DNA from: JALYQB01 sp035640155
GTDB taxonomy: Bacteria; Actinomycetota; Actinomycetes; Mycobacteriales; Pseudonocardiaceae
DNA: 32,484 nucleotides
Reading direction: 5' to 3'
Assembly: GCA_035640155.1 (NCBI GenBank)
Contig: DASQWR010000010.1
Location: 1 to 32,484, forward strand
Both the position numbers and the translations under genes were made by a program. Of the stretch, positions 7,464-13,990 are shown in pieces. Position 1 is the first letter of the stretch. The number at the start of each line of letters is the position of its first letter. The notes under the pieces are model-generated. The model did no database searches, was not told the DNA's origin, and saw nothing but the letters and a program-made list of their open reading frames with translations.

Positions 7464-8687
7464 TCACCCGCGCTGGGCGAGGAAGCTCACCGCGACCTCG
7501 TCCCCCGCGGGCAGCTCGGTGACGGCGGCGTCGACGAGAACGAGGCAGTTGGCCTCGGCCAGCGAGGACAGCAGGTGTGATCCCGAGGTGCCCAGTGGCT
7601 GCACCAGGTACTCGCCGTTGTCCGGGTCGCGCAGCAACTGACCGCGGAGGAATCCGCGTCGCCCGGCCGTGGAGGTCACCGACGACAGCAGCCGTGCGGT
7701 CACGGTCCGCCGCTGCGCGCTGCGCTTGCCCAGGGCGAGCCGGATCAGCGGGCGCACCAGCACCTCGAAGACCACCAGCGCGCTGATGGGGTTGCCCGGC
7801 AGCAGGAACGTCGGCACCCCGTCCGGGCCGAGCCGCCCGAACCCCTGCACCGAGCCCGGGTGCATGGCCACCCGATCGACGTCGAACGGACCGAGGTCGG
7901 CAAGCGCGCCACGCACCTCGTCACCGGTGGCACCACCCACACCGCCGGCCAGCACGACGACCTCGGAGAGCAGCAGCCGTCCCTCGACGATCTCACGCAG
8001 CCGGCGCGGGTCGGGCGCCACGATCCCCACCCGGTGCACGTCGGCGCCGGCGTCGCGGGCGGCAGCAGCCAGAGCATAGGAGTTGACGTCGTACACCTGC
8101 CCGGTACCCGGGGTGCGGTCGACGTCGACCAGCTCGTCGCCCACCGAGAGCACCGACACCCGGGGCCGTGGATGCACTCGCACCTTGGCCCGGCCCACCG
8201 CGGCGAGCAGCCCCACCTGCGCCGAGCCGATCACCGCGCCGGAGCGCACCGCGACGTCGCCGGTCTGCACGTCCTCCCCGGTGCGGCGGACGTACGCCTT
8301 GGACGGCACGGCGCGGGACACGGTGACCTTCGCGCCCTGCACGGTGCCGTCCTCAGTGTGCCCGATCGGCACCACGGCGTCGGCGAGGGTGGGCAGCGCG
8401 GCCCCCGTGGCCACCCGCACCGCCTGGCCGGGGAGCAGCCGCAGTGGCTGGCGGGAACCGGCGGCGATCTCCCCGACGACCGGCAGCGTCACGGGCACCT
8501 CCTGCACGTCGACGCTGCGGACCGCGAAACCGTCCACCGCGGCCTGGTCGAAGCCGGGCAGCGAGCGCTCGGCCACGACGTCCTCGGCGCAGAGCATCCC
8601 CTGCGCCTCGGAGATCGCCACCCGCACCGGGGCCGGACACACCGCAGCCTCGAGCACCTGACCGAGCTGCTCGTCCAGCGACCTCAC
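7464..8687 (-). CDS. glp: Gephyrin/MoeA-like divisome protein Glp
   Basis: A 407-residue MoeA-fold protein. Domains in order: MoeA amino-terminal domains (LPGFDQAAVDGFAVR, with the MoeA Asp), a central MoaB/Mog-like domain (VSVLSVGDELVD, GQVYDVNSYAL, VVVLAGGVGGATGDEVR, FLLPGNPISALVVFE) and domain IV (residues about 330-407). The KPGKP segment of molybdotransferase MoeA is here HPGSVQ, without either lysine, and GGVSVGD is GGVGGATGD. The sequence therefore looks adapted away from molybdate insertion. Between galU and rimJ/sepX this is the orthologue of corynebacterial Glp, which binds FtsZ and the receptor GlpR. The GTG start overlaps the galU stop (GTGA), so the two are coupled. It is often annotated simply as MoeA. 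Confidence 0.85.
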   Translation of the reverse strand: MRSLDEQLGQVLEAAVCPAPVRVAISEAQGMLCAEDVVAERSLPGFDQAAVDGFAVRSVDVQEVPVTLPVVGEIAAGSRQPLRLLPGQAVRVATGAALPTLADAVVPIGHTEDGTVQGAKVTVSRAVPSKAYVRRTGEDVQTGDVAVRSGAVIGSAQVGLLAAVGRAKVRVHPRPRVSVLSVGDELVDVDRTPGTGQVYDVNSYALAAAARDAGADVHRVGIVAPDPRRLREIVEGRLLLSEVVVLAGGVGGATGDEVRGALADLGPFDVDRVAMHPGSVQGFGRLGPDGVPTFLLPGNPISALVVFEVLVRPLIRLALGKRSAQRRTVTARLLSSVTSTAGRRGFLRGQLLRDPDNGEYLVQPLGTSGSHLLSSLAEANCLVLVDAAVTELPAGDEVAVSFLAQRG

Positions 8688-9583
8688 CGCAGTGCCGAGC
8701 CCTTGCCGTCCAGCAGGTTCTGCAGGTACTCCCGCAGGTCCGGACCATGCTCGGGGTCCGACAGCGCGAAGTCCACCGCGGCGCGCAGGAACGCGGCCGG
8801 GTTACCCAGCTCGTGGCGTCCGCCGCGGTGCACCACGAGGTGCACCGGGTGCCCCTCCTCGACCAGCAGCGCGACCGCGTCGGTGAGCTGCAGCTCCCCA
8901 CCGGCGCCCGGCGTGATGCGCTTCAGCGCGTCGAACACCGCCCGGTCCAGCAGGTAGCGCCCGGCGGCAACCAAGGTGGAGGGGGCCTCGTCCGGCGAAG
9001 GCTTCTCGACCATCCCGCGCACCCGCATGACGTCGGCGCCCATGGCAGTGTCGTCCTCCGTGTCGAACACGCCGTAGGCCGAGACCTCCTCTCGCGGGAC
9101 GTCGAGCGCGCACAGCACGCTTCCCCCGTGCTCGGCTCGCACCTGCGCCATCCGTTCCAACACGCCGAAGGGCAGCATCAGGTCGTCCGGCAACAGCACG
9201 GCGATCACGTCGTCGTCCTCGTCGAGGTTCGGTTCCACGCACCCGACGGCGTGGCCGAGACCCAACGCCCGTTCCTGGATCGCGACCTCGGCGGTGATCA
9301 GGTCCGGGGCGCGGAGGATCTTGGCGAGCTCGGCGTCCTTGCCCCGCTCGCGCAGGGTGTCCTCCAGGTCCGGCTGGCGCCGGAAGTGTTCGATCACGGA
9401 GCGCTTGCCCGGCGAGGTGACGATCACGAGCCGCTGCGCGCCGGCCTCGGCGGCTTCCGCCGCGACGATCTCGATCGCGGGGGTGGCGACCAGCGGCAGC
9501 AGCTCCTTGGGTACCGACTTGGTGGTCGGCAGGAAGCGGGTACCGAGCCCGGCGGCCGGCACGACGGCGGTGCGGAGGCTCAT
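8684..9583 (-). CDS. galU: UTP--glucose-1-phosphate uridylyltransferase
   Basis: A 299-residue GalU, the family's usual length. It makes UDP-glucose from UTP and glucose-1-phosphate for glycans and trehalose-type sugars. The nucleotidyltransferase signature is at the amino end (VVPAAGLGTRFLPTTKSVPK). It is followed by the GalU segments LPLVATPAIE, IAVLLPDDLMLP (metal-binding Asp), VSAYGVFD, MVEKPSPDEAPS and AGRYLL. The carboxy end is RHELGNPAAFLRAAVDFAL. The start at 9583 has no ribosome site. TAGGCT lies 8 nt before it, so the mRNA may be leaderless. It heads the galU-glp-rimJ operon and is divergent from the folate gene, 55 bp away. Confidence 0.95.
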   Translation of the reverse strand: MSLRTAVVPAAGLGTRFLPTTKSVPKELLPLVATPAIEIVAAEAAEAGAQRLVIVTSPGKRSVIEHFRRQPDLEDTLRERGKDAELAKILRAPDLITAEVAIQERALGLGHAVGCVEPNLDEDDDVIAVLLPDDLMLPFGVLERMAQVRAEHGGSVLCALDVPREEVSAYGVFDTEDDTAMGADVMRVRGMVEKPSPDEAPSTLVAAGRYLLDRAVFDALKRITPGAGGELQLTDAVALLVEEGHPVHLVVHRGGRHELGNPAAFLRAAVDFALSDPEHGPDLREYLQNLLDGKGSALR

Positions 9584-9638
9584 GCTCGGCGAGCCTACTG
9601 GGAGCCTCATCCTCCGTCGCCGGGGCACACTGGGTTCC

Positions 9639-10220
9639 ATGGATCCCGCTGCGGTGGCCCGGGAACGGGACCGGAAACGGGAGCTGCGCCGGACGCTGCT
9701 CGCCGCCCGGCGGGCGGTGCCCGCGCCGGTGCGGGAGGCCGAGGCGCGGGCGCTGGCCGCCGTGGTGCTCCCCGTGCCCGGCACGGTGTGCGCCTACCAC
9801 CCGGTCGGGACCGAGCCGGGATCGGGAACGCTGCTCGACGGCCTGCTCGCCCGCGGGCACCGGGTGCTCCTGCCGGTGGTCGCCGCGCACGGCCCGCTGG
9901 ACTGGGCGGTGTATACGGGGGCGCTGCGCTCCGGGCCGTTCGGGCTGCTCGAACCCGACGGGCCACGGTTGGGTCCGGGCGCGATCGTCGAGGCCGCACT
10001 GGTGCTGGTGCCGGCCCTGGCGGTGGACGGCACGGGGGTGCGGCTGGGCCGTGGCGGGGGGCACTACGACCGGAGCCTGCCGCTGGCCGGCGACGACGTC
10101 CCGCTCCTCGCGGTGGTGCGCGACGATGAGCTCGTCGACGAGTTGCCGGCCGAGCCGCACGACGTGCGGATGACCGGGGTCCTGACCCCTGGGCGAGGTC
10201 TGCTGCCGCCGCGGAGGTGA
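9639..10220 (+). CDS. 5-formyltetrahydrofolate cyclo-ligase
   Basis: A 193-residue member of the 5-FCL/MTHFS family. It uses ATP to convert 5-formyl-THF to 5,10-methenyl-THF, returning a storage folate to use. The basic amino end RDRKRELRRTLLAARRAV and the carboxy-terminal glycine-rich signature GVRLGRGGGHYDRSL are both present. GTEPGSGTLLDGLLARGHRV and LVPALAVDG are the usual core segments. The ATG at 9639 follows a very short leader and no ribosome site is seen. It is divergent from galU and precedes the Ruc/FmdB gene, the conserved actinobacterial order. Confidence 0.93.
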   Translation: MDPAAVARERDRKRELRRTLLAARRAVPAPVREAEARALAAVVLPVPGTVCAYHPVGTEPGSGTLLDGLLARGHRVLLPVVAAHGPLDWAVYTGALRSGPFGLLEPDGPRLGPGAIVEAALVLVPALAVDGTGVRLGRGGGHYDRSLPLAGDDVPLLAVVRDDELVDELPAEPHDVRMTGVLTPGRGLLPPRR

Positions 10221-10318
10221 CGGGAGCTATTTGCGCCGCAGCGCGTGCTGGCGCATCATCGGTGTTGGCACTCTCAGGTGCCGACTGCCAATCGGGCTGG
10301 CTCCGCTGGAGGCGAAAC

Positions 10319-10717
10319 GTGCCAACCTACTCCTACGCGTGCACCGCGTGCGAGCACCGCTTCGACACCGTCCAAGCGTTCTCGGACTCGTCGCTCACCG
10401 ACTGTCCCGAGTGCACCGGCCGGCTGCGCAAGCTCTTCTCCTCGGTCGGCATCGTGTTCAAGGGCAGCGGGTTCTACCGCACCGACAGCCGGACCGACCC
10501 GGCGCGCGCATCCGGCGAGGGCAAGGACGAGTCGAAGTCGGACTCCGCCAAGTCTGATCCTGCCAAGTCCGACTCGGCCAAGTCCGAGTCGGCCAAGTCG
10601 GGTTCCGCCAAGTCGGACTCGGCCAAGTCGGGTTCCGGGAAGCCGGGTTCCGGGTCGGGCACGTCCTCGTCGGGCTCATCGAGCAGTAGCAGCACGCCCG
10701 CCACCGCCGCGTCCTGA
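10319..10717 (+). CDS. FmdB-family zinc-ribbon protein, Ruc-like
   Basis: A 132-residue protein from GTG 10319, with GGAGG 7 nt upstream. The amino half is a classic FmdB/CxxC zinc ribbon (PTYSYACTACEHRFD, LTDCPECTGRLRKLF, IVFKGSGFY), with two C-x2-C pairs for one zinc. The second half is disordered Lys/Ser/Asp/Gly/Thr sequence. M. tuberculosis Rv0991c (Ruc), a redox-regulated chaperone, has the same zinc ribbon plus a disordered tail and the same genomic position. Ruc-like activity is therefore a reasonable inference; the cysteines would be the redox switch. It lies between the folate and SAF genes. Confidence 0.87.
   Translation: MPTYSYACTACEHRFDTVQAFSDSSLTDCPECTGRLRKLFSSVGIVFKGSGFYRTDSRTDPARASGEGKDESKSDSAKSDPAKSDSAKSESAKSGSAKSDSAKSGSGKPGSGSGTSSSGSSSSSSTPATAAS
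10534..10668 (+). repeat. Degenerate tandem repeat in the Ruc-like gene
   Basis: A 15-bp coding unit (aagtccgactcggcc and variants) is repeated about eight times, giving KSDSA/KSGSA/KSESA pentapeptides. Variation at third and some first positions shows an old or drifting array. Repeat-number change by slippage would stay in frame. Confidence 0.85.
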
Positions 10718-10822
10718 TTCGCTGTCCCCAACGGGCCGGTTGTCCACAAGCTGGTCCCGTCCCTCCCACGTCCGGGTACCGCACGTCCTACCGTCGGCCC
10801 CCGGACTGCGAGAGGGGTCGGG

Positions 10823-11500
10823 ATGGGGCGCGGGGGAAACCGCACGGGTCCGCGGACGCTGGCACCGCTGCTGCGGGACCGGTTGGGAACGGCCTGGCAG
10901 GGCGGGTGGTCGCGGACCGTCCTGCTGCGCCGGGTCGCGGCCGGACTGCTGGTGCTGCTGGCGGCCGCCCTCGCGTTGACCCCCCGGGTCGGGTCCACCG
11001 CCGAGGTGCTGGTCGTCGTCGCCGCCCACGACCTGGCTCCCGGTGCCGCGCTCGATCCCTCCGCGGTGCAGCTGCAGACCCTTCCGGACGGCGTCGTGCC
11101 CGACGGTTCGGCCCACTCGGTGGACGACGTGGTCGGGCGGTTGCTCGCCGCGCCACTGCGCCGCGGGGAGCCGATCACCGACGTACGGCTCACCGGAGCC
11201 GCGCTGACCCGCAGCATCGCCGCTGACCCCGGCGCGGTGAGCGTCCCGGTGCGGCTGTCCGATCCGGACGTGGCCACGCTGCTGCATCCGGGTGCGACGG
11301 TGGACGTGGTGAGCCTCAGCGAGCGGCAGGACCAGGCGGTGGTACTGGCTCGAGGGGCCCGGGTGCTCACCGTGCTGGCACCGGGCAAGGGTTCCGCCGC
11401 GTCCGCGGGCAGGCTGGTGCTGGTAGCCCTGAACCCGGACGCCGCAACGCGGGTCGCCGGGGCTTCGCTGTCGCAAGCCGTCACCGTGACCCTGCGCTGA
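10823..11500 (+). CDS. SAF-domain membrane protein (CpaB/RcpC-like)
   Basis: A 225-residue protein. A basic cytoplasmic start (GRGGNRTGPRTLAPLLRDRL) precedes one TM helix (VAAGLLVLLAAALAL, about residues 38-52). A SAF domain follows outside the membrane (VVVAAHDLAPGAALDPSAVQ, LRRGEPITDVRL). The remainder is CpaB-like (VSVPVRLSDPDVATLLHPGA, TVDVVSL, RLVLVALNPDAATRVAGAS). CpaB-like proteins serve Flp pilus assembly, but no pilus genes lie nearby. This lone version beside Ruc, 5-FCL and moaB is common in actinobacteria and its role is unknown. No good ribosome site could be assigned. Confidence 0.8.
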   Translation: MGRGGNRTGPRTLAPLLRDRLGTAWQGGWSRTVLLRRVAAGLLVLLAAALALTPRVGSTAEVLVVVAAHDLAPGAALDPSAVQLQTLPDGVVPDGSAHSVDDVVGRLLAAPLRRGEPITDVRLTGAALTRSIAADPGAVSVPVRLSDPDVATLLHPGATVDVVSLSERQDQAVVLARGARVLTVLAPGKGSAASAGRLVLVALNPDAATRVAGASLSQAVTVTLR

Positions 11501-11526
11501 TGACACGCGCCGGCGGGCTGCGGCGG

Positions 11527-11736
11527 CTACCGCGGGTCATGGTGCGGCGGGCGGTTCTCCCGATACCACCGCTCGCGGTCGGCGTCCTGATCGGCGTCAT
11601 CCTCGTCCCGCTCGTTCGCCGTGGGATCCGGAAGCACCTCGCCGAACACCAGGCGCAGCCACTGCGCACGCTGCCTCGCCGCCTCGTCCACCCCTCCAGT
11701 GTCTCCTCCCGGGGGCGTGCCGGGCACCGGCACCAT
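11527..11736 (-). CDS. Small conserved acidic protein downstream of moaB
   Basis: A 69-residue frame starting 8 nt after the moaB stop, so it is probably co-transcribed and coupled. An in-frame GTG at 11691 would give 54 residues and start at the conserved-looking part (VDEAARQRAQWLRLVFGEVL). The rest is acidic and hydrophilic (TANERDEDDADQDADRERWY) and ends RENRPPHHDPR. I remember similar short proteins in related actinobacteria at this place, with no known function. No membrane segment or cysteine motif is present. It converges on the SAF gene 26 bp away. Confidence 0.65.
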   Translation of the reverse strand: MVPVPGTPPGGDTGGVDEAARQRAQWLRLVFGEVLPDPTANERDEDDADQDADRERWYRENRPPHHDPR

Positions 11737-11744
11737 CGGCTGAC

Positions 11745-12239
11745 TTACGCCAGCCCGGACAGCTCCTCGATGACGTGCCCGACCAGCGGGGTCAGGGTGG
11801 CCATCCCGTCCCGCACCGCAGCGCGGGAGGACGCCAGGTTCACCACCAGTGTGCTGCCGGAGACCCCGCTGAGCCCGCGCGAGAGTCCGGCATCGGTCGC
11901 CCCGGCCGCGAGGCCCGAGGCCCGGATCGCCTCGGCGATACCGGCGACCCGCTTGTCCAGCACTCCCGCGGTCGCGTCCGGGGTGACGTCGCGCGGCGAG
12001 ACACCGGTGCCGCCGACCGTCACCACCAGGTCCACGCCGCCGATCACCGCCGTGTTCAGCGCGTTGCGGATGTCCACCGCTTCCCCGGCGACGACCACCG
12101 AGCCGTCGACCACGAAGCCGGCCTCCTCCAGCAGCTCGGTGACCAGGGGCCCGGTGCTGTCCTCGTGCTCGCCACTGGCCGCCCGGTCATCGACGACCAC
12201 GACGAGGGCCCGGCCCAGACGCCGCGCGCTGCGTTCCAT
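11745..12239 (-). CDS. moaB: Molybdenum cofactor protein of the MoaB/Mog family
   Basis: A 164-residue single MoaB/Mog domain. This fold adenylylates molybdopterin before molybdate insertion. The signature segments are clear: LVVVVDDRAASGEHEDSTGP, VDLVVTVGGTGVSPRDVTPD (TGGTG-type loop, here VGGTG) and VLDKRVAGIAEAIR. The carboxy part is DAGLSRGLSGVSGSTLVVNL. In M. tuberculosis moaB2 sits in the same neighbourhood. With the glp gene probably not a molybdotransferase, this protein alone does not show that the cofactor pathway is local; a truncated Mo-enzyme gene does lie at 15.4 kb. The start is the ATG at 12239. Confidence 0.9.
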   Translation of the reverse strand: MERSARRLGRALVVVVDDRAASGEHEDSTGPLVTELLEEAGFVVDGSVVVAGEAVDIRNALNTAVIGGVDLVVTVGGTGVSPRDVTPDATAGVLDKRVAGIAEAIRASGLAAGATDAGLSRGLSGVSGSTLVVNLASSRAAVRDGMATLTPLVGHVIEELSGLA

Positions 12240-12284
12240 GGGCGATCACGGTAGTAGGGCGCTCGGGAGCACCCCCGCCGCCCT

Positions 12285-12344
12285 CCACATGGAGCCATCT
12301 GGCAGCTCCGCGGGCCGCGAAAAGCGCCACATGCTCCATGTGGC
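12285..12344. repeat. Triple CATGTGG/CCACATG inverted-repeat element
   Basis: CCACATGGAGC (12285-12295) is inverted as GCTCCATGTGG (12333-12343). Nested inside the right side is a tighter hairpin, GCCACATG-CTC-CATGTGGC (12326-12344). The two structures share the right arm and cannot form together. It lies between the stop of the membrane-protein gene (12362) and the start of moaB (12239), so it may be a terminator or a switch. Confidence 0.6.
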
Positions 12345-12361
12345 AGGTTGCTGCGGAGGCG

Positions 12362-12814
12362 TCAGTGCCGATCGAGCCACTCGTAAGCAGCGTTGGTGGC
12401 AGCCGCGTAGACGACGTGGTGCAGCACGTCCGTCGCGGTCGCCTTCGCGCCGTACTCCCACGTGGGTGACGCGACGCCCAGCGAGGGCAGTATCACCTGC
12501 TCCCCACCCCACACGGCGGCGAAGTGCACCAGGCCGGCCATCGGGCCGCGGACGCCGGCGGCGGCGAGCAGGCCCCGCACCGCGCCCCACCCGGTGCCGT
12601 AGCCCCAGTGCGCGACCGTGTTCAGGCGCTGCTCGCCGGTGTCGCTGGTCGTTTCCACCCCCAGCGCGGCCTTCACAGCATCGGCCGGCGTGCTGCTCGC
12701 ACCGCGCCCGCTGAGCTTCGCCTCGAGCGTGCTCGACACCGTCATGACGGCGGTGCCCGCCAGCCCGGCGAACAAGCCCTTCCCGACGGCTGCCGCGATC
12801 TCACCGATGCCCAC
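12362..12814 (-). CDS. Conserved small membrane protein
   Basis: 150 residues from GTG 12814 (GGAGG 8 nt upstream; the earlier ATG at 12859 has no such site). Hydrophobic stretches occur near residues 6-25 (AVGKGLFAGLAGTAVMTVSS), 75-95 (WGYGTGWGAVRGLLAAAG) and 95-115, with AKATATDVLHHVVYAAATNA near the end. The GLAGT-x-MT pattern and the HW/HFA histidines recall YagU/DUF1440-type inner-membrane proteins. That resemblance is weak and no function is assigned. It is monocistronic by spacing, and the inverted-repeat element follows it. Confidence 0.65.
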   Translation of the reverse strand: MGIGEIAAAVGKGLFAGLAGTAVMTVSSTLEAKLSGRGASSTPADAVKAALGVETTSDTGEQRLNTVAHWGYGTGWGAVRGLLAAAGVRGPMAGLVHFAAVWGGEQVILPSLGVASPTWEYGAKATATDVLHHVVYAAATNAAYEWLDRH

Positions 12815-12879
12815 CTGAGTGTCCTCCCGTTGACGTCTGGAGGGGCTTACCCCGATCACGGTCGCAGCGCAACCCCGGC

Positions 12880-12885
12880 TAGCGT
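12880..12885 (+). promoter_or_regulatory. Leaderless -10 element for the SDR gene
   Basis: TAGCGT lies 6 nt before the GTG at 12892. No ribosome site is visible, which fits transcription starting at the start codon. Confidence 0.4.
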
Positions 12886-12891
12886 GCGCCC

Positions 12892-13953
12892 GTGCGCGTA
12901 CTCGTCACCGGCGGCGCCGGGTTCATCGGATCGCAGATCGTCGACCGGCTGGCCGACGCCGGCCACGAGGTGGTGGCGCTCGACGTGCTGCTGCCTGCCG
13001 CGCACGGCAGCGACCGTCCGGAGTGGACGGACCGGCACGACTTCGTCGCGGGGGACGTGCGCAACGCGGAGCTGCTCGAAGGGCTGCTGACCGGAGTGGA
13101 CGCCGTGTGCCACCAGGCGGCGATGGTCGGCCACGGGCTGGACGCCTCGGACGCGCCCGCCTACGCGGCGAACAACGACCTCGGGACCGCGGTGCTGCTG
13201 GCGGCGATGCACGCCGCGGGGGTGTCGCGGTTGGTGCTGGCGAGCTCGATGGTGGTCTACGGCGAAGGCGCCTACTCGTGCCCGGTGCACGGCCCGGTGC
13301 GCGCCGGGCAGCGGCGGACCGAGGACCTCGACGCTGGCCGGTACGAGCCCCCGTGCCCGCACTGCGGCGCGCCGCTGGAGCCGGAGCTGGTCGGCGAGGA
13401 CGCCGCGCTCGATCCACGCTCCACCTACGCCGCGACCAAGCTCGCGCAGGAGCACCTGGCCGCGGCGTGGGCCCGGCAGACCGGCGGTTCGCTGTGGGCG
13501 CTGCGCTACCACAACGTCTACGGGCCCCGGATGCCACGCGACACCCCGTACGCCGGCGTGGCGGCGCTGTTCCGTTCCGCGCTGGAGCGGGGCGAGGCCC
13601 CCACGGTGCTCGAGGACGGGGCGCAGCGCCGTGACTTCGTGCACGTCAGCGACGTCGCCGTGGCGAACCTGCTGGCGCTGGACGCCCCGGAGCCGGGGTT
13701 CCGCGCGGTGAACGTCTGCTCCGGTGAACCGCACACCGTCGGGGAGCTGGCCACCACGCTGGCGGCCGCGATGGGCGGCCCGGCGCCGCGGATCGTGGGC
13801 GGCACCCGCGCGGCGGACGTCCGGCACGTGGTGGCCGACCCGGCGCGGGCGGCGGAGCTGCTCGGCTTCCGGGCCGCCACCACGTTCGCCGACGGCGTCG
13901 CCGCCTTCGCCACCGACCCGCTGCGGGCCCCAGCCACGTCCGGCGCGGGCTGA
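12892..13953 (+). CDS. NAD-dependent epimerase/dehydratase with cysteine insertion
   Basis: A 353-residue extended SDR. The Rossmann motif is at the start (VLVTGGAGFIGSQIVDRLAD). The active site is seen as LASSMVVYGEG (Ser) and STYAATKLAQE (Tyr-x3-Lys). The sugar-nucleotide end is present too (LRYHNVYGPRMP, RRDFVHVSDVAVANLLAL). Between Ser and Tyr lies an unusual insert of about 50 residues with His and Cys pairs: CPVHG and PPCPHCGAPL. It looks like a small metal-binding ribbon. Substrates of this family are nucleotide sugars; which one is unknown. Next to a GT-like membrane protein it may feed surface glycan synthesis. Confidence 0.87.
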   Translation: MRVLVTGGAGFIGSQIVDRLADAGHEVVALDVLLPAAHGSDRPEWTDRHDFVAGDVRNAELLEGLLTGVDAVCHQAAMVGHGLDASDAPAYAANNDLGTAVLLAAMHAAGVSRLVLASSMVVYGEGAYSCPVHGPVRAGQRRTEDLDAGRYEPPCPHCGAPLEPELVGEDAALDPRSTYAATKLAQEHLAAAWARQTGGSLWALRYHNVYGPRMPRDTPYAGVAALFRSALERGEAPTVLEDGAQRRDFVHVSDVAVANLLALDAPEPGFRAVNVCSGEPHTVGELATTLAAAMGGPAPRIVGGTRAADVRHVVADPARAAELLGFRAATTFADGVAAFATDPLRAPATSGAG

Positions 13954-13972
13954 CAGGCCGGCGCGGGCTGAC
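13940..13972 (+). repeat. 18-bp tandem duplication across the SDR stop codon
   Basis: CCGGCGCGGGCTGAC occurs at 13940-13954 and again at 13958-13972, an 18-bp period. The first copy contains the actual TGA and the second repeats it in frame just downstream. Replication slippage is the simple origin. Confidence 0.8.
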
Positions 13973-13990
13973 GGACCCCGTCCATGGTCC

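Noticed and set aside
8802..10160. Very long minus-strand open frames over the galU and 5-FCL genes
   Set aside because: Arg/Gly/Pro-rich translations with no domain pattern; shadows of real genes in GC-rich DNA.
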